Shown piece after piece: positions 38,584-46,910 of a stretch of DNA of 64,000 nt. The stretch is taken from positions 62,001 to 126,000 of the forward strand of contig CANMOZ010000002.1 of assembly GCA_947499545.1 (NCBI GenBank). The letters run 5' to 3'. Under the pieces are notes generated by a model. That model saw only the letters and a program-made list of their open reading frames with translations. It was not told the origin of the DNA and ran no database searches. The stretch is from an uncultured Saccharospirillaceae bacterium (GTDB taxonomy: Bacteria; Pseudomonadota; Gammaproteobacteria; Pseudomonadales; Oceanobacteraceae). The translations under genes were made by a program, and so were the position numbers. Each line of letters begins with the position of its first letter. Position 1 is the stretch's first letter.

Positions 38584-39498
38584 ATGGCGAGAACCAAACG
38601 TAAAGCTTCTACAGCACGCGGAAGAGGTCGTCCAAAAAAGGCTGCTGCTAAATTGGATTCTCCAGTGGTAGCTAAAGCTGAAGCGGCAGTTGCTAAAGCA
38701 GAAGAGCAAGTAAAAGCTCAAACAGCTAAGCAAACTGAAGCTAAGAAAAAGCAAGTAGAAGCTGCTAAGAAAGCAAAATCTACCGGTACAGTAGCAGCCA
38801 AGCGTGCGGTCGAAACAGCTCGTGGACAAGCAGCTAAAGCAGCTGACGGCGTTCGTGATGCTAAAGAATCCCTACGCGCAGCTAAAGCTCAGCTCCAGAT
38901 TGCAGAGGCTCAAGCGAAGTCTGATAATGCCCAAGCAGTTGCTGATAAGGCGGTTGCTGATTACGAAGCTGACCTTCGTAAGAAAATGAAAGACGGCCTT
39001 AAAGCGGCACTGGAAAAGTTTGAAAGCCAGTGGGTTGCTAAACAAGAGCGTCAAGTTGTTGCTAAGGTGAAAAAACGCGCTAAAGCTGAGGAAACCAAAG
39101 CGAAGCGTGTTATAAAACAAGTCGAGAAGAAAGCTAAAGATCTTGCGAAGAAAGAAGAAGCTCGCAAGAAGAAAGCAGCAAGCGGTGCAAAGAAAGCTGG
39201 TCGTCCACGTAAGACTACCGCTGCAGCTAAAAAGACTACCACTGCGTCTACAGCGACTAAGCGTCGTGGACGTCCACCAAAGGCTAAAGCAGCAACTTCT
39301 ACAACAACGGCTAAGCGTCGTGGGAGACCTGCAGCGGCTAAGAAAAAGGCAGGCCGTCCAGCCAGCAGCAGCACCGTTCGTAAACGCGGACGTCCAGCTG
39401 GATCAACTGCTAAGAAAAGACCAGGTCGTCCTCGTAAGGCGGCAGCGGCTCCAGCAGTAGCGACTGCAGAAGCGGCGGCAGTATCTTCTGAATCATAA
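38584..39498 (+). CDS. AlgP-like histone H1-like AT-hook DNA-binding protein
   Basis: The 304-aa protein is very rich in Lys, Ala, Arg and Pro. The N-terminus has an AT-hook RGRGRPKK, then a long helical coiled-coil-like Ala/Lys region (residues 30-200). The C-terminal 100 residues hold repeated GRP hooks (RRGRPPKAK, RRGRPAAAK, KAGRPAS, KRGRPAGS, PGRPRK). This resembles Pseudomonas AlgP, a nucleoid-type regulator of alginate genes. Low-complexity sequence makes orthology uncertain. GAGGAA lies before the ATG. Confidence 0.8.
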   Translation: MARTKRKASTARGRGRPKKAAAKLDSPVVAKAEAAVAKAEEQVKAQTAKQTEAKKKQVEAAKKAKSTGTVAAKRAVETARGQAAKAADGVRDAKESLRAAKAQLQIAEAQAKSDNAQAVADKAVADYEADLRKKMKDGLKAALEKFESQWVAKQERQVVAKVKKRAKAEETKAKRVIKQVEKKAKDLAKKEEARKKKAASGAKKAGRPRKTTAAAKKTTTASTATKRRGRPPKAKAATSTTTAKRRGRPAAAKKKAGRPASSSTVRKRGRPAGSTAKKRPGRPRKAAAAPAVATAEAAAVSSES

Positions 39499-39518
39499 AG
39501 TACGACATTAGTACTTTT

Positions 39519-39551
39519 AAAACCCTCGTCCACTCGGCCGGGGGTTTTTTT
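39519..39551 (+). terminator. Terminator after the AlgP-like gene
   Basis: AAAACCCTCG and CGGGGGTTTT form a 10-bp stem with one G-U pair, ending in a run of seven T. Confidence 0.9.
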
Positions 39552-39733
39552 ATGCCTTTCTCACGACAATCAGGCCTTATGATTGAGTTTCTCATTAAAT
39601 AATAAGCCTGAAATCTTAAATCGTTGATTGTAAGCAGCTTCTTAGTCGCCTCCTTTAAGCCCCATTGTGATAAAATTGATCGCCAAACCCCCCGATCACT
39701 AACCCTATGTTAAAAACGAGTGGTACATCCGTC

Positions 39734-40483
39734 ATGGTTCAACAGGCGATATTAGCAATAGACGCTTCTTCTGATGCATGCAGCGCCGCTCTTAAAGTCG
39801 GTGATTCATTACTAGGGGTAAGGCACAGCGTTGCACCTAGGCAGCATAATAAACTCCTCCAGCAATACATTGATGAACTTCTTGACCCATTAAAAATGGA
39901 AACAAATGTTCGTTTAGCTGCGATTGTTGTGGGTGCGGGTCCAGGCTCATTTGCTGGTATTCGAATTGCGGCTGCCATCGCTCAGGGGGTTGCCATTGTG
40001 CATCAAATCCCTATTGTTGGAATTTCTTCTATGCAAGTGATGGCCTGGCATTATTGTTCGAATAACAATTCACAAGATGAAACGTTATATGCCGTTGTCA
40101 ACGATGCCAAAATGGGCGAGTTTTACTTAGGCGTTTATGGAAGCTATCAAGGAAAATTTGAATCCGTGCAACCCGAATCGTTAATAAAGGAGTCGGAGCT
40201 TTTAACGCAACTTGAACGCATAAAAGCAGGTGCACTAGAAGGAACGGTTTTCTCTGATAGATTACCTGAGTTTAAAAAAGTCTGGTTAAGTACCCATGCT
40301 GAAATATTAAACAGCCTTGTAAAGACGGATGATTTCGCTTTTAGGGCGTCTTACCCTCACGCTGAAGCCTTACTAGCGTTAGGTGAGCGAGCTTTTCATG
40401 AAGGCAAAGGCATTGCCCCTGAATTGTTTGAACCCTTGTATTTAAGGCAGGCAGATGCTTGGAAAACACTTGAGCAGCAATAA
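39734..40483 (+). CDS. tsaB: tRNA threonylcarbamoyladenosine biosynthesis protein TsaB
   Basis: TsaB partners TsaD and TsaE in making t6A37 of ANN-decoding tRNAs. The protein of about 249 aa has the ASKHA start ILAIDASSDACSAAL, the HNKLL helix and VGAGPGSFAGIRIAAAIAQG. It starts at ATG 39734, in a family-like position; an ATG at 39707 would add nine residues, and neither has a good ribosome site. Confidence 0.94.
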   Translation: MVQQAILAIDASSDACSAALKVGDSLLGVRHSVAPRQHNKLLQQYIDELLDPLKMETNVRLAAIVVGAGPGSFAGIRIAAAIAQGVAIVHQIPIVGISSMQVMAWHYCSNNNSQDETLYAVVNDAKMGEFYLGVYGSYQGKFESVQPESLIKESELLTQLERIKAGALEGTVFSDRLPEFKKVWLSTHAEILNSLVKTDDFAFRASYPHAEALLALGERAFHEGKGIAPELFEPLYLRQADAWKTLEQQ

Positions 40484-40508
40484 TCTTCTTTGTTAATAGG
40501 GTTTTATA

Positions 40509-41351
40509 ATGCTTTGGTACCATATTTGGATTCTGGCCATCATTCAGGGTATTACCGAGTTTTTGCCCATTTCCAGTTCTGCTCATCTCATATTGCCTTC
40601 GCAACTGCTCGGTTGGCCAGATCAAGGATTGACATTCGATGTGGCTGTACACGCGGGAACTTTGGTTGCCGTCATGTTGTATTTTCGTCATGACCTTATG
40701 CGTATGCTGTCTTCGCTGAAATTAATACGCGCTGGCACTTATACTCAGGCTTCCATAGAAGAACAGCAGCAGTTAGGGTTGGTCTTCGCTGTTGTATTAG
40801 GGACCCTGCCAGCAGGGGTACTAGGACTGGTTTTAAATGAGCTAACCTGGATTAACACAAGATCAATTTTGGTGATTGCAAGCACGACCCTTTTGTTTGG
40901 CTTGTTGCTTGGGTGGGCTGATTTTAAAATAAACAAGCAACCTGTGGAGAAGCATTTACCCCTTAATGCGTTGACACTTAAGCATGTTGCGATGATTGGT
41001 TTTTCTCAAGCATTAGCCTTAATACCTGGCACCTCTCGATCTGGTATCACGATAACGTCATCGCTTTTACTGGGATACAGTCGCCAAGCTTCGGCTAGAT
41101 TCTCTTTTTTATTGTCTATGCCTTTGATTGCCGCAGCGGTTCTTTTAAAAACCTGGGAGTGGACACAGCAGCAGCATCCAATTGCGTGGGATGTTTTGTT
41201 AACAGGCTTTCTTATCAGTGCTGTAAGTGCTTTCATATGCATCCGGCTGTTTTTGCATTGGATCGATAAAGTGGGAATGCTGCCTTTTGTTATTTATCGA
41301 GTTTTGCTGGCAATTGTGCTGTTTGCGGTTGCATTCTGGGGTATGAGCTAA
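40509..41351 (+). CDS. uppP: Undecaprenyl-diphosphatase UppP (BacA)
   Basis: UppP recycles undecaprenyl pyrophosphate, the lipid carrier for peptidoglycan and O-antigen. The 280-aa membrane protein has the two active-site loops GITEFLPISSSAHL and PGTSRSGITITSSLLLG and about eight helices. It lies 25 bp after tsaB, and rsmJ starts 4 bp after it, so a tsaB-uppP-rsmJ operon is likely. Confidence 0.97.
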   Translation: MLWYHIWILAIIQGITEFLPISSSAHLILPSQLLGWPDQGLTFDVAVHAGTLVAVMLYFRHDLMRMLSSLKLIRAGTYTQASIEEQQQLGLVFAVVLGTLPAGVLGLVLNELTWINTRSILVIASTTLLFGLLLGWADFKINKQPVEKHLPLNALTLKHVAMIGFSQALALIPGTSRSGITITSSLLLGYSRQASARFSFLLSMPLIAAAVLLKTWEWTQQQHPIAWDVLLTGFLISAVSAFICIRLFLHWIDKVGMLPFVIYRVLLAIVLFAVAFWGMS

Positions 41352-41355
41352 GTTC

Positions 41356-42159
41356 ATGATGACGAAATCGGCTCTTCAAGAGCAATACTGCGTTTTATCG
41401 GGGCCAACAGTCGACTTAAAGGCCGCTAACAGTATTGCGAGTGCTTTTGGTTTAGAACTTATTGAAGACACTCATGCGCTAACAACTTATTCATATGCCA
41501 TTGAGTGTGCTCCAATAGGTGTTGGCCTAAAAGCGCTCAATGAAAATCTACTGCCAGTCACAGTGGATTGGGTCAGCGGAAAAGCGGCTCACCGAAGGCA
41601 GTTCGGAGGCGGCGTTGGGCAGATGATTGCAAAAGCCGTTGGATTAAAAGATCGCCGTGATCTCAACGTTGTGGACGCCACAGCGGGATTAGGAGGAGAT
41701 GCCTTTGTGCTGGCATCACTGGGTGCGCGAGTCGAGCTGCTAGAACGTCATCCTATTATTGCTCTGTTGCTTTCCGATGGAATTAACCGAGCGGCTTCTT
41801 CCCCAGAGGTTTTGCCTATTGTGCAAAGAATGCGCCCTAAATTTGGCAGTGCCCATCAATGGCTAAAAGATATCACCCAAGCATCTTCAGCGGATGTCGT
41901 GTATTTGGATCCAATGTTTCCTGAAAGCGCTAAGAAAGCTCAGGTCAAGCGAGAAATGCAGGTATTTAGGCAGTGTGTAGGACCAGATGAAGACGCTGAT
42001 GCATTGTTGCCACTGGCATTACAAGCAGCAAAATATCGTGTGGTGGTGAAAAGGCCTAGGCTCGCTCCATTTCTTAGTGGCCTGTCGCCCAGTTATCAAT
42101 TAGAGGGAAAAGCCAATCGCTTTGATGTTTACGTCAATTGCTCTTTAAAAAAGACCTAA
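41356..42159 (+). CDS. rsmJ: 16S rRNA m2G1516 methyltransferase RsmJ
   Basis: The 267-aa SAM methyltransferase has the SAM-binding VVDATAGLGGDAFVLASLG, the catalytic/base-binding LDPMFPESAKKAQVKREMQ (DPMFP) and VVVKRPRLAP near the end. It matches the RsmJ family in length and motifs. It starts 4 bp after uppP. Confidence 0.94.
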   Translation: MMTKSALQEQYCVLSGPTVDLKAANSIASAFGLELIEDTHALTTYSYAIECAPIGVGLKALNENLLPVTVDWVSGKAAHRRQFGGGVGQMIAKAVGLKDRRDLNVVDATAGLGGDAFVLASLGARVELLERHPIIALLLSDGINRAASSPEVLPIVQRMRPKFGSAHQWLKDITQASSADVVYLDPMFPESAKKAQVKREMQVFRQCVGPDEDADALLPLALQAAKYRVVVKRPRLAPFLSGLSPSYQLEGKANRFDVYVNCSLKKT

Positions 42160-42200
42160 TGAATGCATGGTCGTCAGTAAGCATTTTAGACAGCATTGAG

Positions 42201-42234
42201 CAGCGAGAGGCAGAGGCATTCGGAGCTCTCGCTG
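42201..42234. terminator. Possible terminator between convergent rsmJ and plsB
   Basis: CAGCGAGAG and CTCTCGCTG form a 9-bp stem with a 16-nt loop in the short gap between the convergent genes. There is no T run on either strand, so it is only a candidate. Confidence 0.35.
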
Positions 42235-42242
42235 TGTGACGC

Positions 42243-44741
42243 TTATGCAGCATGATTCGAATCGGTGTTTGTGTCGAGGCTACTGTCTGTGGCTTGCAAT
42301 ATACTGTTACGAATTGAAGGGTCTAATAACAGTTGCGTTTCCTCTAGTACCTGCTCCAAGTTATTACCAAAACAAAGTTTTTCATTTGAATCTAGGGTTA
42401 GAGCTTCACGCGCAATAAGCTGTGAGATCATATCTCTAAAAGTCGATTTGTCAGAAAAGTCGGGTGTGCTTAGCCCGTAAAGGATGGCAACTCTATGAGC
42501 CATCTGTGAGCATTTCAATGCTAATTCTGATTGTGTGATGGTACCAGAGCCTGCATGAGTTAAGGTTGAGATGGTTATAAAGTAGCGCTCTAGCACTTGG
42601 ATGACGCTTTGGGAAAGAGAGGCGAGTAATAAATACTCGTTCGCATTTATATAAGGGCGCTCGTACACGCCGAGTTCAACTTCTCTCAGCAAATGCTTGT
42701 CTTTAAAAATTCCTAGCCAAGCTTTAATTTCCGTCTCGATGCTATCTTCATCCCAGTGTAAAAATAATTCAGCTTTAAGGTAATGGTAGAGTGCTTTTCC
42801 TAGTTTCAACGTTTGCTGTTCAGACATCCTATAATTGCTAACAAAAAAGCAGGCTAGCATGGAAGGTAACGCGAATAAGTGCTGGATATTGTTTCTAAAG
42901 TAGGACAGCAAAATAGCATTGGTTTCATCCAGTGACAGAATATCCCCCATCAGGTGCTGGATTCTGGTAACACATCGCAGAGACTCTGCATATTTTAACC
43001 AATCAGAGGCATTTCCTTCTGGGAGTACGGTTAATGAGCTGTATGGGTGGGCTAATAGAATGTCTTTGTAAGCTTCGGTTTGTTCTAAAAGAGCGGTTTC
43101 CGTCATGGCTTGTCTGGATGAAGCCAATAAAACAGTCGCAATCAAGTTAATAGGTGTGACAACGGCAGCAGCATTAATTTGTGTAACCACAGCATTGGAG
43201 AGTTGATTGACAACAGGCTTCACCCATGGTGGTCGAAAATCTTCACCCGTATCCAACGTTTTCCATTCAGGAACCTGTTGGTTGAGATGGTCGGTTAAAA
43301 AAATGGGATTTCCAAAGTTTACATGGGCCATGCCAAAGTTTTTCCGAAGACTTTTTAAGGTTCTAATAAGACCAATAACCGATTCTTTTTTCTTGGCTTT
43401 CCCTTTTAGTTCTCTTACATAGCTACTGGCCTCAAAAATTTTCTCGTAACCTATGTAGACCGGCATGAGTAAGATGGGTTTTGAGGAATCTCTCAGATAG
43501 CTCCTTAAGGTCATTGCAAGCATGCCGGCTCTTGGTTGTAGCATTCTTCCCGTTCGGCTGCGCCCGCCTTCGACAAAGTATTCAGCTGAATAACCTTGTG
43601 TGAATATGCTGTGTAGATATTCATCAAAAACGGCAGCATAGAGTGGATTATCTTTAAATGAACGCCTCATAAAAAAGGCCCCTCCTCGCCTCAAAATGGA
43701 GCCGATAAAGGGTAGGTTTAAATTAATGCCCGCCGCGATTTGTGGTGTTGCAAACCCTTGTTTGTATAGCACGTAGGACAAAAGCAGATAGTCAATATGA
43801 CTGCGGTGACAAGGTAGATAGATGACTTCATGATCTTGATGGTGATCTTTTAAATTTTGAATGTTATTAACTTTTACGCCGTTATAAATTTTATTCCAGA
43901 CCCAGGTGAGAACAGCATCTAATATTCTAATGGTGGTATAGGATTGGTTGGAGGCGATTTCATCGCCATAATCCAGGGCTTTTTGCTCAACCAATTCACG
44001 GGTAAGCCCTGTTTCCTCCATGTGAGCCTGGATGGCTTTGTCAACCAGAGGGCGATTGATCAATTTGTGAACCAGAGTGCGCCGGTGAGATAAATCTGGC
44101 CCGATGGCTGCTGCACGCTCTTGGCGGAAATGAACCCTCAATAAACGACTGGTTTTGTGAACGGTTCGTTCGATGCCTGTTCCTTCATTCAGTAAGGCTC
44201 TCAAACTGAGGGGCTTGCTGAATTGTATAAAGGTAGAACGCCCATTGAACGCTATGGTGATCAGGGTTCTGAGTGGGCCTCTGACTGCCCAAGTATCTCC
44301 CAGCCATAATTTTAATAACGAGCGTTCTTTATCAGGTGCTCTCCCCCAAAAGACTGAAACAGGCACTATTTGCACATCGAGTTCTGGGTTTTGCTCGAGT
44401 GCGGATGTGAGGCGCCATAGTCTTGGGTGCTGATGGGGTACATAGCGCTTACGAAAAATTGGTCCTTCGAGGCGACTAAGATGAAAACTTCTTCTAATTT
44501 CGCATATATCAGCAAGTTCGAGAGGAGCATTGAGATTAGGAAAGCCGGCTTGTTCAGACTCAAAATCCGCGACTAGCTGAGCTGAAAATGAAGCGTTTGG
44601 AAATGCATAAACGACCGGGTTGTTGTGGTCTAAGCCGATTTCTTCTGCGGAATTACCTACAACATGTGTTTTGACCCAGACTCTCAATAGCTTTTGGGAG
44701 ACAGTAAACCAAAATGTATTAATACGTTGCCAGATCCCCAT
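42243..44741 (-). CDS. plsB: Glycerol-3-phosphate acyltransferase PlsB
   Basis: PlsB acylates glycerol-3-phosphate, the first step of phospholipid synthesis, at the inner membrane. The 832-aa protein (E. coli 807) has the acyltransferase blocks LPCHRSHIDYLLLSY (H-x4-D), FFMRRSF, YFVEGGRSRTGRML and ILLMPVYIGYEKI. The gene stands divergent from an ABC transporter cluster, the same arrangement as Pseudomonas PA3673/PA3672. Confidence 0.97.
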   Translation of the reverse strand: MGIWQRINTFWFTVSQKLLRVWVKTHVVGNSAEEIGLDHNNPVVYAFPNASFSAQLVADFESEQAGFPNLNAPLELADICEIRRSFHLSRLEGPIFRKRYVPHQHPRLWRLTSALEQNPELDVQIVPVSVFWGRAPDKERSLLKLWLGDTWAVRGPLRTLITIAFNGRSTFIQFSKPLSLRALLNEGTGIERTVHKTSRLLRVHFRQERAAAIGPDLSHRRTLVHKLINRPLVDKAIQAHMEETGLTRELVEQKALDYGDEIASNQSYTTIRILDAVLTWVWNKIYNGVKVNNIQNLKDHHQDHEVIYLPCHRSHIDYLLLSYVLYKQGFATPQIAAGINLNLPFIGSILRRGGAFFMRRSFKDNPLYAAVFDEYLHSIFTQGYSAEYFVEGGRSRTGRMLQPRAGMLAMTLRSYLRDSSKPILLMPVYIGYEKIFEASSYVRELKGKAKKKESVIGLIRTLKSLRKNFGMAHVNFGNPIFLTDHLNQQVPEWKTLDTGEDFRPPWVKPVVNQLSNAVVTQINAAAVVTPINLIATVLLASSRQAMTETALLEQTEAYKDILLAHPYSSLTVLPEGNASDWLKYAESLRCVTRIQHLMGDILSLDETNAILLSYFRNNIQHLFALPSMLACFFVSNYRMSEQQTLKLGKALYHYLKAELFLHWDEDSIETEIKAWLGIFKDKHLLREVELGVYERPYINANEYLLLASLSQSVIQVLERYFITISTLTHAGSGTITQSELALKCSQMAHRVAILYGLSTPDFSDKSTFRDMISQLIAREALTLDSNEKLCFGNNLEQVLEETQLLLDPSIRNSILQATDSSLDTNTDSNHAA

Positions 44742-45160
44742 AAAGGTGCCTGTATATCCTTGTCAATTTTCAATGGAGTGAGCAAAGCGGCGCAGGCTCA
44801 ATGTATCTGTGGCTAGGTATGTCAAAAGCGAGCAATCAGCCTTAAACATTGTACCTTATTTCCACGTTGATGTGCCTATCCAGACAATTCTGTTGGTTGA
44901 TCTCAACCTCTGACTCTAAGGCACAAAGCCTAATTTTGTACAGTGTTGGCACTCAATGAGGTTGATTGACTGAGGTGATATGACCCATCTCAATACTTGT
45001 AATAGATGGAGTGAGACCAATCAATCAAATTCGCAAAAAAAGGAAGCCTTTGGCAAGACTTTTGTTTGCTTTGCACGGTTAAAGAATTTCTGATCGATAT
45101 ATCCGGTCAGTGCTGTCCCATTAATACACAATTCTGACCAAAATAGAGTGATAGGAGATT
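44742..45160. other. Divergent intergenic region between plsB and the ABC cluster
   Basis: These 419 bp hold the start regions of two divergent units. AGGAG at about 45153 is the ribosome site of the ABC ATPase. No long ORF, repeat or RNA gene is supported, and no clear promoter could be chosen. Confidence 0.4.
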
Positions 45161-46144
45161 GTGGTGATTGAACTTGATGCGGTTTCAAGATCTTTTAATG
45201 GCCGTCAGGTCGTCTCTGATTTGAGTTTTCAAGTTCAAAAGGGAGAAGTGCTTGGGTTTTTGGGTCCGAATGGGGCTGGTAAGTCAACCACAATGAAAAT
45301 GATTACAGGGTTTTTGGCTCCCAGTGCTGGACACATTCAAGTAGCAGGTATCAATGTTGCTCAGAGTCCGGTTGCTGTAAAGATGCAAATGGGATATTTG
45401 CCAGAAGGAGCTCCATTGTATACCGATATGGAAGTGGGCTCCTTTTTGAAGTTTATTGCTGATATCCGACAGTTAAGAGGTATTCATCGTCAAAAGCGTT
45501 TAGATGAAGTTGTTCAACAAATGGAATTAGGGGCCGTGTGGTACCAACCCATTGGCACCTTATCCAAGGGCTTTATTCGTCGAGTTGGAATTGCTCAAGC
45601 GCTTTTGCATGACCCCAATATTCTCATTTTAGATGAACCCACAGACGGATTAGACCCCAACCAAAAACACCACGTACGCCAACTCATTCAAGAGCTCTCA
45701 CATAATAAATTAATCATTGTTTCGACGCATATTTTAGAGGAAGTGAGTGCGGTTTGTAATCGAGCCATTATTATTCATCAAGGAAAGAAAATTATTGATG
45801 ATACGCCTCAAGCATTAGAATCTCGTTCACGTTATTACCGTGCTGTATCGTTGCGGTTCGACTCCCATGTTGATAGCGGGCCCATCGTATCAACGTTGCG
45901 CCATCATGCAGCACTGGGTGAGATTGAGCAAGATCATGATCACCATGTAAGGGTGCTTTCAATTGATGGTCAATCAATACTGCCCACGATAACTGAGTTG
46001 ATCAGGCAGCATAATTGGCCAGTGATTGATGCTTATGTTGAAAGAGGCCGGTTGGAAGATGTCTTTAGGGCACTCACGATTGAGGGCGCTGATCCCAATG
46101 TGTTGTCAGCCAGTCTACACAATAAAAAAGTTGAGGTTGCATAA
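45161..46144 (+). CDS. ABC transporter ATP-binding protein (GldA/NosF-like)
   Basis: The 327-aa ATPase starts at GTG 45161 or 45164 after AGGAG. It has Walker A GPNGAGKSTTMK, signature TLSKGFIRRVGIAQALLHDP, Walker B LILDEPTDGLDPNQ and the STHILEEV switch. The C-terminal 90 residues form an extra domain seen in exporter ATPases of this kind. TAATG couples it to the permease gene. Confidence 0.92.
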   Translation: MVIELDAVSRSFNGRQVVSDLSFQVQKGEVLGFLGPNGAGKSTTMKMITGFLAPSAGHIQVAGINVAQSPVAVKMQMGYLPEGAPLYTDMEVGSFLKFIADIRQLRGIHRQKRLDEVVQQMELGAVWYQPIGTLSKGFIRRVGIAQALLHDPNILILDEPTDGLDPNQKHHVRQLIQELSHNKLIIVSTHILEEVSAVCNRAIIIHQGKKIIDDTPQALESRSRYYRAVSLRFDSHVDSGPIVSTLRHHAALGEIEQDHDHHVRVLSIDGQSILPTITELIRQHNWPVIDAYVERGRLEDVFRALTIEGADPNVLSASLHNKKVEVA

Positions 46145-46908
46145 TGTCTGAATCAACGATGGTGAGTACCTTTCCTAGGCGTCAACTGTGGTACCTTTTT
46201 AAAAAAGAGTTTCATGGTTTCTTTCTAACGCCGGTTGCCTACGTGTTTACGGTCATTTTTTTAGTGTTAAGCATGGTGTTTACATTTTACCTTGGAAATT
46301 TTTTTGATCGAGGTCAAGCGGATTTAATTCCATTTTTTAATTTCCATCCTTGGCTCTATTTGTTTTTTATTCCTTCACTCAGCATGTCTCTTTGGGCATT
46401 AGAGCGCCAAATGGGTACAATTGAGTTGCTGATGACACTGCCCATTACAAAATGGCAGGGGGTGCTGTCAAAATTTTTAGCTGCTTGGGCCTTTAGTGGG
46501 ATTGTGTTGGTTTTGACATTCCCTATTTGGATAACGGTTGATTATTTAGGAAGTGTTGATCACGGTGTTGTATTAAGCAGTTATGTGGGAAGCTGGTTGC
46601 TGGCAGGTACATTTTTGGCGATTGGTTGCTGTGTGTCTGTTTTAACAAAAAATCAAATTGTTGCATTCTTGATGACGGTTTTGATTTGTTTTCTTTTTAT
46701 GGTCAGTGACTTTCCGATAGTGCTGGATGTGTTTTCTGAAATGCCACAAAGCGTTGTTGATTTTGTGGTTTCATTGAGCATGTTGCAGCATTTTCAAGCC
46801 ATATCCAAAGGTGTTTTGGCATTGCAAGATGTTTTATATTTTTGTCTTATGATCGCTGTATGGTTAACTGCAACAGTAATTCTTTTAGAGTGGAAGAAGG
46901 CAGAATAG
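46144..46908 (+). CDS. ABC-2 type permease (GldF-like)
   Basis: The 254-aa protein has six membrane helices and the ABC-2 pattern ALERQMGTIELLMTLPITKWQGVLSKFLAAW. It starts inside the stop of the ATPase gene and ends 2 bp before the next gene, so the three make one operon. Substrate unknown. Confidence 0.9.
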   Translation: MSESTMVSTFPRRQLWYLFKKEFHGFFLTPVAYVFTVIFLVLSMVFTFYLGNFFDRGQADLIPFFNFHPWLYLFFIPSLSMSLWALERQMGTIELLMTLPITKWQGVLSKFLAAWAFSGIVLVLTFPIWITVDYLGSVDHGVVLSSYVGSWLLAGTFLAIGCCVSVLTKNQIVAFLMTVLICFLFMVSDFPIVLDVFSEMPQSVVDFVVSLSMLQHFQAISKGVLALQDVLYFCLMIAVWLTATVILLEWKKAE

Positions 46909-46910
46909 AC

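Noticed and set aside
39051-39533. A 160-codon open frame on the minus strand opposite the AT-hook gene
   Set aside because: It is the mirror of a low-complexity Ala/Lys gene; its Ala/Leu/Arg-rich translation is the expected artefact, and it has no ribosome site.
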